DNA from: a bacterium SCSIO 12741
Lineage (GTDB): Bacteria; Bacteroidota; Bacteroidia; Flavobacteriales_G; Salibacteraceae
DNA length: 64,000 nt
Direction: 5' to 3'
Assembly: GCA_024398055.1 (NCBI GenBank)
Contig: CP073749.1
Span: 2,418,594-2,482,593 of the forward strand
Positions 52,754-60,390 of this stretch are shown here, piece by piece; the stretch's first letter is position 1; every line of letters starts with the position of its first letter. The notes beneath the pieces are model-generated. The model was given only the letters and a program-made list of their open reading frames with translations. It searched no databases and had not been told where the DNA came from. Position numbers and translations under genes: made by a program.

Positions 52754-52904
52754 CCATCTGATTTTGCAACAAAAGACCGAATAAGGCGCTTTTTCAATGG
52801 GGTAATAATTGCTAATTAACCAGTCAACCGCTGAGAAAGCCAATCGTACAATAGCCTGGTTAGATTGCTGGGCGGGTGCACTATCTTGCAGGATCTTAGC
52901 GGCT

Positions 52905-53774
52905 ATGAGTTTAATCGGTTCCATACAAAACCTGCAGCAAGGCCCCGTTTTGGGGTTTGGCGAAGGTCGATTTGTTCGCTCCAATCTGAATCGTTTTGAG
53001 AAAAGCGATGCTGCTTCACCACTCTCCTTGAAAATTGTGCGCAATGGCGCTGAAAAGTATCAGGTGGGATCGCAGGCTTATAAGGTGCAATCGGGTCAGG
53101 TGTTATTGGTGAATCGGGGGGAGGCTCTGGAGACTCAGGTCCATTCCAGGGAGAATACGAGTGGTGTTTGCATTTACCCTCCAATGGATCTTATTGAGGA
53201 GGTGTATTTTCATCGGAAAACTTCCCTGGATCAGCAATTGGAATTTTCTCCGAAACCCGAGGGAAGCTATCATTTTACCTCCCGGGTATTTCGGCTGGAT
53301 TTGGGAAATGGCTTAACCCACTATTTAAACCAATCCATTCATCACCTGGAAGACTCCACCCCAAAAGACGAATCCTGGTGGTTGGACTTCTACCTAAACT
53401 TAGCCGAACATATGGTGAGTGACCAAATGGAGGTAGAATCCAGTTTGCAACGGGTAGTTTCCGTGAAAAAGCAAACCCGGGAAGAATTATACCGACGAAT
53501 TCTCAAGGCCAGAGACTACATTCACGATCACAAATTTGGAAGTATTGACCTGGATACCCTCGCTCAAAACAGCAGCTTGTCCAAGTTCCATTTTCTGAGG
53601 ACATTTAAAGCCATTTTCGGGAAATCGCCTTACCAATATCTGCTTCAGCTTAAGATAAAAGAAGCACAAGTTCTTCTGGATCAGGGAGTCTCGTATCAGG
53701 AGGCTGCTTTAGCTGTTGGATATTCCGATGGGAAGAACTTACGTAAGGTTTTGGTAAGTAAGAAGTGCATTTGA
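52905..53774 (+). CDS. AraC-family transcriptional regulator
   Basis: Protein of 289 residues from the ATG at 52905. An N-terminal cupin-like part (SLKIVRNGAEKYQVGSQAYKVQSGQVLLVNRGEALETQV) precedes the AraC domain at about 200-289 (ARDYIHDHKFGSIDLDTLAQNSSLSKFHFLRTFKAIFGKSPYQYLLQLKIKEAQVLL, SYQEAALAVGYSDGKNLRKVL). The second helix-turn-helix is slightly short at its end. It diverges from the DUF2911 operon and may control it. A G6 run at 53116-53121 is intact here. Confidence 0.88.
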   Translation: MSLIGSIQNLQQGPVLGFGEGRFVRSNLNRFEKSDAASPLSLKIVRNGAEKYQVGSQAYKVQSGQVLLVNRGEALETQVHSRENTSGVCIYPPMDLIEEVYFHRKTSLDQQLEFSPKPEGSYHFTSRVFRLDLGNGLTHYLNQSIHHLEDSTPKDESWWLDFYLNLAEHMVSDQMEVESSLQRVVSVKKQTREELYRRILKARDYIHDHKFGSIDLDTLAQNSSLSKFHFLRTFKAIFGKSPYQYLLQLKIKEAQVLLDQGVSYQEAALAVGYSDGKNLRKVLVSKKCI

Positions 53775-53804
53775 GAAGATTTTGTGGAATCGAATTATCC
53801 GATT

Positions 53805-53838
53805 GGTTAATTTAGAGTCAAACTAAACTAAACTGTAT
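53805..53838 (+). promoter_or_regulatory. Shared motif GGTTAATTT-N8-ACTAAACT, copy 2
   Basis: GGTTAATTT, 8 bases, ACTAAACT, then AAACTGTAT; the ACTAA unit is repeated once here compared with the other copies. It lies 125 bases before the B12-binding protein gene. Confidence 0.5.
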
Positions 53839-53914
53839 TCTTCTTGTTGAAAACACCGATCTCTATTAAGAGGTTGCTCTGTTTGTCAAATCTCGTCCAG
53901 TGTCTTGGCAGGAG

Positions 53915-53932
53915 ATAACAACATGTTGTTAT
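53915..53932. promoter_or_regulatory. 18-bp perfect palindrome before the B12/bilin operon
   Basis: ATAACAACATGTTGTTAT equals its own reverse complement and ends 31 bases before the ATG at 53964. This is a strong candidate operator for a dimeric repressor of the operon. Confidence 0.6.
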
Positions 53933-53963
53933 ACATATTTCGCGTGCATTAAATGCCTGGAAA

Positions 53964-55586
53964 ATGATTCACGAGATCTACCTCAACTACCTTGAGCGGT
54001 ATCCCGAATGGAAGGGGAGCGCCTTCAAGCGTGGTTTGCTAAACGATATTGAATTCCTTCTTCGCTACAACCGAAAGGGAGGAGATGACTTCTATTCTTT
54101 TTTGATTTGGCAGCTCGAGTTGCTGCGTACCCTGGAAATTGAAGAGGAGGCCTTTTTTCGGTTGCTTCAGCTCTGTCAGGAAATGGGAGCGATAAACCTG
54201 GATGAGAACTTTGGGCCACGTCTTTCGGCATTATCCCATTTAATCGTCAATGGGGCAGAAAAGGATGTTGAGCGAGTGGCCCAGGCTTTTGACTTCCATG
54301 TTCGATTGTTTAGCGATATTGACCCAGCGGCTCATGTGGATCATACCGCCAAAATTAAATCGGACTTAGATTTTATCCTTCATTTTCTGCACCGGTCCAG
54401 AGCCCAAAAAGAGGATTCCCTATTTGAACTGTTTTTGAATTGGCACCGTCATTTGTTGGAGGCTATTGGCGTCAAGAAAATAGCTTTGGTGCGCATGCTT
54501 GTGAGTCTTCAGGTTTTTATGCCCACAGAAGACAAGGAGGTACTCAGAAGAGCCACACGAGCGCTGGTTAAAAATCAGTTCGTCGAGTGGAATACGGCCT
54601 CCTCCAAAGCCGAACAAATTGCCCAGATTCACATTCGGTTGTTTGATGGGTTGGACAAGCACGCGGCCCTCAAGTACAAGGAGCACATGGTAAACGATGC
54701 CGAAAAGCATTTGGCATTTTTGGATCAGGCATTTCAGGCCCAGAGTGAAATTCTGTTTATCGAATACACCAATTGGCTCAAGTCTACTTTGGGCAGTTTG
54801 GGAATAGAGGCACTAACCATTATTCGTTTTATGGCTACCCTGCGAATGGTCCTGAATCCCGACAATCCGAGTATGACGGCTATGTTGGATGCGGGCATTC
54901 AAAATCTGGTTGCAGCCCAACAGAAAAATCAGAAAGAATCATCATCCATGCTTATCCCAGAGGCTGAGAAATATTTGGAAATTCTCCTGGAAGGTGATCG
55001 AACCAAAGCCAGTAACTATATCCTGGATTTGGTGCACAAGGGCATGCCTGTGCGGGACGTATACATCGATATTTTTCAATCAGCGCAATACGAAATCGGT
55101 CGGTTATGGGAACAGAATGAGCTGTCCGTAGCCCAGGAGCATTATTGCACGGCAACTACTCAAATGATTATGTCGCTGTTGTTTCCCCAAATCATGTCAG
55201 CCTCTTCCAATGGCAATAATGTGGTGGCCACCTGTGTAGGAAGTGAGTTGCATGAAATGGGAATTCGAATGGTGGCCGATTTTCTCGAAATGGAAGGGTG
55301 GAATACCTATTACATTGGGGCCAACGTTCCGCATGAGGCCATCCTTGAATCGATAAGTAGAAACAAGGCACATATCCTGGCCCTTTCAGTTACCCTTACA
55401 CCGCATATCAAAAATGCCGTTCAGCTCATCGAAGCCGTTCGGTATAAGTTTCCGACCCTGAAAATTTTGGTGGGAGGTTATCCTTTTACCAAAGATCCCG
55501 AATTGTGGTCGCGGATTGGTGCAGATGCCACAGTAGGGTCCGTACTGGAGGTCCACAAACAAGCTTCACGATTACTGGAATCATGA
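53964..55586 (+). CDS. B12-binding (CarH-like) sensor with triple helical repeat
   Basis: Protein of 540 residues. The C-terminal 220 residues are a cobalamin-binding module: a four-helix cap with GRLWEQNELSVAQEH (residues 379-393, the W...EH cap motif of CarH/LitR photoreceptors) and a Rossmann B12 domain with ELHEMG (428-433, the DxHxxG motif with Glu for Asp; His430 is the cobalt ligand), then VGGYPF. Residues 1-320 hold three similar helical units of about 110 residues, each with the pattern FLxxxLxLLxxLGIExxxxxRxLxxL, with no DNA-binding domain. The expected MerR domain is missing, so it must signal through partners. It overlaps the kinase gene by 4 bases (ATGA). Confidence 0.85.
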   Translation: MIHEIYLNYLERYPEWKGSAFKRGLLNDIEFLLRYNRKGGDDFYSFLIWQLELLRTLEIEEEAFFRLLQLCQEMGAINLDENFGPRLSALSHLIVNGAEKDVERVAQAFDFHVRLFSDIDPAAHVDHTAKIKSDLDFILHFLHRSRAQKEDSLFELFLNWHRHLLEAIGVKKIALVRMLVSLQVFMPTEDKEVLRRATRALVKNQFVEWNTASSKAEQIAQIHIRLFDGLDKHAALKYKEHMVNDAEKHLAFLDQAFQAQSEILFIEYTNWLKSTLGSLGIEALTIIRFMATLRMVLNPDNPSMTAMLDAGIQNLVAAQQKNQKESSSMLIPEAEKYLEILLEGDRTKASNYILDLVHKGMPVRDVYIDIFQSAQYEIGRLWEQNELSVAQEHYCTATTQMIMSLLFPQIMSASSNGNNVVATCVGSELHEMGIRMVADFLEMEGWNTYYIGANVPHEAILESISRNKAHILALSVTLTPHIKNAVQLIEAVRYKFPTLKILVGGYPFTKDPELWSRIGADATVGSVLEVHKQASRLLES

Positions 55587-56769
55587 AAAGAAACAACGGT
55601 CATTACCTGGTCTTGTTGATTGATGAAAATGGATGCATTTTGAATGTGCACCGAAACGATTTTGAGCAGGGAGTGTATCACAAAACCGTATTAGAAATGG
55701 CGGATTCTTACAGCATGAAAAAGATGCTGTCTTTTCTCACGACCCTCAAAAATGAGGGACAGGTGGAAGGTTGGGAAATCAATATGCAGTTTGAATCTCG
55801 TCTGGCCTCTTTGTTTTTTTCGGGGGAACTCATCGACAAGGGTATATTCTGGTGGCTGCCCAAAGTCGCTGGCAGTCAAAAAATGGGCTTAGCTCTTGGT
55901 TGAATTTAGACCCGAGTATAGGATTGATGTCCCATCAAAATGGTGAAGAAAATGGAAGACTATCCGAGGTTTACCCCGTTGCTCAGGAATCCTTTGATCG
56001 CTTAACGCTACTTAATAATGAAATGGCCAATATGCAGCGTCAATTGGCTAAAAAGAACATTAAGCTTGAGGAATTGAACCAGGCTTTGGCCGACAAAAAT
56101 GCTCAGCTCGATCAGTTTGCTCATGTGGTTTCGCACGATCTAAAGTCACCCTTAACCAGTATTGTTGGTTTGTTGGAGCTGATTGAAAACGGAAATCGGG
56201 ATGAGTTGAGCGATGGAGTTATGGAGCTGTTTGAATTGGTGAAACAGCAGAGCCAAAGAATGGGAGATTTGATTTCGGGTATTTTGGATTACTCCCGAGC
56301 CGATCGGGTGAATGAGGATATAACCGAGTTTAACCTGAGAGATCTAATCGATGAAATAATGCTTTCCCTGAGTAAGCCCAGAAGTTTTCAGGTGATTCTA
56401 CCCGATTACTACCCAGATCTGAAATGCAGCTACATTCAATTGGGGCAGATTTTGACTAACCTCTTGAGCAATGCCATTAAGTATCACGATAAGTCTTTCG
56501 GTAAAATTGAGCTTATAGTGCAGCCGGTAGATAGTCAGGTGCTCAAAATGGCCGTTTCCGATGATGGTCCGGGAATTCCAGAAATGTATCATGAAAAGCT
56601 CTTTACGCTGTTTGAAACAGCCAATCAATCCAACCGCACCGATAGTACTGGTGTTGGATTGGCCATCGTGAAGAAATTAGTAGAAAAGGCTGGTGGCGAA
56701 GTTGGATTAAATTCAAAAGTCGGGCATGGATCAGAATTTTGGTTTACCTGGCCGATAAAACATGGATAG
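55583..56769 (+). CDS. Soluble PAS-type sensor histidine kinase (frameshifted)
   Basis: The N-terminal frame (MKRNNGHYLVLLIDENGCILNVHRNDF) is a PAS-like domain of about 100 residues running into a stop at 55903. The rest (VAAQSRWQSKNGL onwards) is in another frame. One added G at the G5 run 55822-55826 (or at GGG 55840-55842) joins them into 395 residues with no membrane helix. After a coiled coil (NEMANMQRQLAKKN) comes HisKA (FAHVVSHDLKSPLTSIVGLLEL, His codon 56134) and HATPase (QILTNLLSNAIKYH, VSDDGPGIP, TGVGLAIVKKLVEKAGG). It lies in the B12/bilin operon, overlapping both neighbours, and has no response regulator in the window. Confidence 0.82.
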
Positions 56770-57472
56770 GATGAAGAATCATTTCAATTGGGCCCTTGAG
56801 GATACGATGAGCCATACATCCTTGCTTTTTGATTGGGAGCCCGAGATGCGCCCCGGGGAGTATAGTTTTCAACTCCTGAACCCAGGGCCCAAGGAAATTC
56901 AAGTAGAGAGCCAGGGATGGCTATCCGCCAAGGGTAAGGCCAGCTTGAAGTATGCCCGGTTTCGCTCGGCCATCATCGATATCGCCACCATCATGATCTA
57001 TCCTACGGCTTCTCCTGAACAGCTGCCCGTTTTTGCTTCTGAATGGGTTTGTGTGATGAACAATCTGCATGTCATTGTGATGGATGTATCCTACCTGACC
57101 GACAATCGGGCGGTGGCCGATTTGGTCCATTTGAGGCAGTCCTGGGCTCCCCAATTTCCGGAACAGAAAAGTTACCCGGAATGGTTTTCGGAAATCGCCT
57201 CTCCGCAGTCGGTATTCTCTAAAGCCACACTGGAAGCGATGGATGAGGTGCGAGCCATGTACAATGACTTTTTGACCTATACAACCAACCAGATTTATAC
57301 GCCCAATTATCCTCTTGCTCATTCTGGCATTGATCATGATTTGGTTAGGGAATACAAAAGTCATCACGCTACCCATTCGCCAGCCCGATCCATTGTGAAG
57401 GACGAAAATCGTGAATGGCTCGAATTGTTTTTGAAGGATTATCATTTTGGAATACATGATGTTACTGTCTGA
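56762..57472 (+). CDS. Ferredoxin-dependent bilin reductase-like protein
   Basis: Protein of 236 residues. The central IIDIATIMIYPTASPEQLPVFASEWVCVMNNLHVIVMDVSYL (68-112) matches the core of the HY2/PcyA/PebA bilin-reductase family (xxFPxPxxDLPIFGADFxxxxxxxxLLDLxPL). The end VREYKSHHATHSPARSIVKDENREWLELFLKDYHFG matches the family's DPAxGLLxxxFGxxWxxxFLxxFLF. These enzymes reduce biliverdin with ferredoxin electrons to bilins such as phycocyanobilin. The next gene supplies biliverdin (haem oxygenase). FDBRs are mostly cyanobacterial, algal and plant enzymes and are rare in heterotrophic bacteria. The match is by pattern, not alignment. It overlaps its neighbours. Confidence 0.72.
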   Translation: MDRMKNHFNWALEDTMSHTSLLFDWEPEMRPGEYSFQLLNPGPKEIQVESQGWLSAKGKASLKYARFRSAIIDIATIMIYPTASPEQLPVFASEWVCVMNNLHVIVMDVSYLTDNRAVADLVHLRQSWAPQFPEQKSYPEWFSEIASPQSVFSKATLEAMDEVRAMYNDFLTYTTNQIYTPNYPLAHSGIDHDLVREYKSHHATHSPARSIVKDENREWLELFLKDYHFGIHDVTV

Positions 57473-58079
57473 AGTTTTAAAAGAACGAACCGCGAAATCT
57501 CATCGAGAGATTGAAAAATGCGAAGGGCTAAGGAACTTGCTTTCGCCGGATTTAACCTTAGCCGAATACCTGCTGATTCTTCAGTGCTGGAAATCCTTTT
57601 TGGGGCCTATTGAACGGGCCATGAATTCGATGGAGGAAATGGCTGGTTTAATGGATGATCTGGCCACTCGGAAAAAGATTCCCTGGTTGGATGCTGATAT
57701 TCAAAACGGTGGATTGGGAGCCAAGAGGGTAGTGCCCGATTCAAAAATGGCCTTGTCCACTCCAGCCGTTTTTTGGGGATATCTTTATGTAATCGAAGGC
57801 TCAACCTTAGGAGCTCGGGTCATTACCAAAAAACTTGTCCAGCATGGAACGATTCCCAAAACCTGTTTGAATTTTTATTTCGGCTACCGGGAGCAGGCTT
57901 ACCCGAAGTGGGCCATATTTAAGCAGGCCCTTGACGCTTGGGGAGAACAGCATCCCGATAAATATGAGGAAGTCGTTGAAGCCGCAATGGATGCCTTTGA
58001 TTCCTTAAGGAAGGTGATTGATTCCAATTATTCCAAGGAGAATTTAGAGCAAGTAATAGCGGGCGTAAATCCATCGTAA
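57456..58079 (+). CDS. Biliverdin-producing haem oxygenase
   Basis: Protein of 207 residues from the ATG at 57456; a TTG 9 bases earlier is possible. It opens haem to biliverdin, CO and iron using reductant. The proximal His16 in RTAKSHREIEK and the glycine-rich distal helix YVIEGSTLGARVI (G115xxxG119) are both present, as is the usual length. Bacterial haem oxygenases (BphO, HO-type) often sit beside phytochromes; here the neighbours are the bilin reductase and the B12/kinase pair. The start overlaps the end of the reductase gene, so it is translated from the same transcript. No terminator is obvious. Confidence 0.88.
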   Translation: MMLLSEVLKERTAKSHREIEKCEGLRNLLSPDLTLAEYLLILQCWKSFLGPIERAMNSMEEMAGLMDDLATRKKIPWLDADIQNGGLGAKRVVPDSKMALSTPAVFWGYLYVIEGSTLGARVITKKLVQHGTIPKTCLNFYFGYREQAYPKWAIFKQALDAWGEQHPDKYEEVVEAAMDAFDSLRKVIDSNYSKENLEQVIAGVNPS

Positions 58080-58095
58080 AACTTCAATCGGTTTT

Positions 58096-58124
58096 GGTTA
58101 ATTTCGGATCAGACTAAACTGTAT
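58096..58124 (+). promoter_or_regulatory. Shared motif GGTTAATTT-N8-ACTAAACT, copy 3
   Basis: GGTTAATTT, 8 bases, ACTAAACTGTAT, ending 11 bases before the ATG at 58136. If it is a promoter, the transcript would be almost leaderless. Confidence 0.5.
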
Positions 58125-58135
58125 CTCCAAACGCT

Positions 58136-58852
58136 ATGAGCGAAATCATAAACAGGCTGAACGAGCTGGATGCCGAAGAAGTAAAAGAAGCTTTCCAAGA
58201 ACTGCTGCAGGACTATTTAACTCCGGCTTACGGCTCCATTTCCAAACGGGATTTTGATATTCTGCTCTTTATCAAATTGCAAAAGCTGGGCATTTTTGAT
58301 CGGAATCCCAAGATCTATGAATTGGTATCTGAGCTCCGCGTAACCCGTGCAAAGGCGAGAAATCTGTTGTACGAATCCAAACTCAGACAAACCAGTAAAG
58401 CTGAACTCGATCAGGAGTTAAAGGAACTGCTCAAAAAGCCCATATTTCTCCCCGATAAAAACAACGACAAAATCGGAATTGAAATTGATAATCCCTTTTT
58501 GATCGATCACCTGAGGGCCAAGTTAAAAGGCTTGAATCACATTACCGATGGATCCTTTTCACCCGAATTGGTGAGGTTAACCACCGATGCGTTTACCTCC
58601 TTGTTTGAATCCTACCTCCCTGAAGAATCCAAAGCGGGAATTCGGGCCGCGTTCATCGAAATGGGTGTAGAGTCCGACGCCTCCTTCAAAGGAGTGTTGA
58701 AAGGTGCATTCAAAAAACTCGGTTCCAAAATTGCCGATGATGCCGGGGGACAGGTGGCCGAATCTGTCGGGGAATACCTGGGACCAGTTATCGATGGAAG
58801 CATTGAATTGGTGAAGGATCGTTTTATAGGGTTGTTCACCAGTGAAGAATGA
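58136..58852 (+). CDS. Hypothetical protein
   Basis: Protein of 238 residues, soluble, largely helical. The start MSEIINRLNELDAEEVKEAFQELLQDY is followed by DILLFIKLQKLGIFDRNPKIYELVSELRVTRAKARNLLYESKLR, which resembles a helix-turn-helix. The C-terminal part is Gly/Ala-rich (FKKLGSKIADDAGGQVAESVGEYLGPVIDGS). I do not recognise the family. It is close to the following HEPN-like gene (90 bases), in the same direction, and carries the shared motif just upstream. Confidence 0.6.
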   Translation: MSEIINRLNELDAEEVKEAFQELLQDYLTPAYGSISKRDFDILLFIKLQKLGIFDRNPKIYELVSELRVTRAKARNLLYESKLRQTSKAELDQELKELLKKPIFLPDKNNDKIGIEIDNPFLIDHLRAKLKGLNHITDGSFSPELVRLTTDAFTSLFESYLPEESKAGIRAAFIEMGVESDASFKGVLKGAFKKLGSKIADDAGGQVAESVGEYLGPVIDGSIELVKDRFIGLFTSEE

Positions 58853-58942
58853 AGGCACAGCTTGCCATAACCTGACAATTATTCTTTCAAAAGATGGGTC
58901 AATGTTCCGATCTATTTTGATCGAAATGGATAAATTGCCACC

Positions 58943-60352
58943 ATGATCACCCCACTTACCTCCCGACTTCATCAAACCCTCAATCAACTTGAGAAATTTC
59001 CCCATGAATCCTTTGATATTGATGTGGCCGTTTCCTACCCACTTTTAAAAAAGGCCAAGCAAATTCTACTCGAAGAAGCCGGCAAAAAGGAAAAGGGCGA
59101 CCGAATTGTCCAGAATGAAATTCTATCCAATAGATTGGAGGATATTGTTCGGCGCATTCTTTACAAGCTGCTTTCGGTTGGTGTTACTTATGAATCGGAT
59201 GCAAAACTGGTGGAAGAGTGCACTCAATATGTACTGGAGTACGTCGTGAAGAACTATCCGGGACATCTATCGTGGCGGCCAATCAATATGGGTGTTCATA
59301 CCAGCGGGGAGGTAAAGAGTCTGGATGCAAAAGTCAATTTGACTCACTTGGATTTACCCAGCCCCTGGGAAGAATTGCATTACGGGATAGAGAATTCACT
59401 GTTTAGCTGGAATGGAGAGCGGTGGAGAATATCACCCCTGGGAAAGTTCTTTAAATCTCTTTCTCTGTCAAGCGGGACTGTTTTCTTATTGATGCTTGAG
59501 AATTACTTGAACGTGCCCGAGCGCAATACGGCATTTAATGCCAATCCATGGCACATGAGCAAGGAGTTTTTAAAGGCTTTTATGGCTGAGGGGAAATCCT
59601 ACTTAGATATCGGAGAGGAAATGTATGACCTAAGGAAGTTCGATCCGAATATGTATTACCTGAATCGGTTGGAACAGTTTCAATTGGCCAATACAGTGGA
59701 TCGAACCGAGGATATGAGAGCTACACCGCCTGAGTTGGATGGAATTCAGGTGTTTACCATGGCTGACGATGTTTACGAAACCTCTTTAACTGATTATGGA
59801 AAAGAAATAGTGCTACGTGTGCTGGATGAATCTCCCAGTGTATTGCGGAGTGTGCTGGAAAACCTAATCACTTTTGAGCTTTCAGGCCACGAGTACTTCA
59901 ATTCCGCCGATAAAACGGTTGTCAAGGAACTGCAGGATAGGGCGGAAAAAAATCGGGAAATGGTTGGAGATCAACTGGAACCCCTTCAAGACATTTGTAC
60001 AAATCTTTTGGAGCGAAAATGGGACATCCTGACCTTACGTTCCATTCCCCCGACCATTGAGCGAATTCTCAAGAATATGCTCATTGAGGCTGGAGAAGTC
60101 AAAAAGAGCGATTCCTCGATTACACTCGGTGGAATCACCAAAAAAATGGAAAAGTTAAACTCGGATGGAAGGCCAATTATTCCCTTCGACACGATCCAAT
60201 ATGTAAGGCAAATAGACCGGAATTCCCTGGCCCATGGCAGCATTTCACCCAATGGGGGAATTAGAGAATCATTGATTAATCTGATGGTGAATGTGCTCAT
60301 TAAGATTTTGGACGACTATGAAATGTGGAAGGCCAAATCTAAACCCGTCTGA
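58943..60352 (+). CDS. Hypothetical protein with HEPN-like C-terminal motif
   Basis: Protein of 469 residues, soluble. Most of it is alpha-helical and unrecognised. Residues 420-440 contain VRQIDRNSLAHGSISPNGG; RNSLAH (R426 to H431) fits the Rx4-6H motif of HEPN ribonuclease domains, which in many toxin and phage-defence proteins sits near the C-terminus with this RNxxxH spacing. No other active-site motif is seen. It follows the gene at 58136 and may form a functional pair with it. A catalytic role is inference; the motif could be decayed or structural. Confidence 0.6.
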   Translation: MITPLTSRLHQTLNQLEKFPHESFDIDVAVSYPLLKKAKQILLEEAGKKEKGDRIVQNEILSNRLEDIVRRILYKLLSVGVTYESDAKLVEECTQYVLEYVVKNYPGHLSWRPINMGVHTSGEVKSLDAKVNLTHLDLPSPWEELHYGIENSLFSWNGERWRISPLGKFFKSLSLSSGTVFLLMLENYLNVPERNTAFNANPWHMSKEFLKAFMAEGKSYLDIGEEMYDLRKFDPNMYYLNRLEQFQLANTVDRTEDMRATPPELDGIQVFTMADDVYETSLTDYGKEIVLRVLDESPSVLRSVLENLITFELSGHEYFNSADKTVVKELQDRAEKNREMVGDQLEPLQDICTNLLERKWDILTLRSIPPTIERILKNMLIEAGEVKKSDSSITLGGITKKMEKLNSDGRPIIPFDTIQYVRQIDRNSLAHGSISPNGGIRESLINLMVNVLIKILDDYEMWKAKSKPV

Positions 60353-60390
60353 TCGGCAAGAACCAGGAGCGAAGTAATTCTCACTTACCC

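Noticed and set aside
53811-53838. Promoter of the usual Bacteroidota type before the B12 operon
   Set aside because: No TTTG/TAnnTTTG pair fits; the repeated block is treated as an unknown motif instead.
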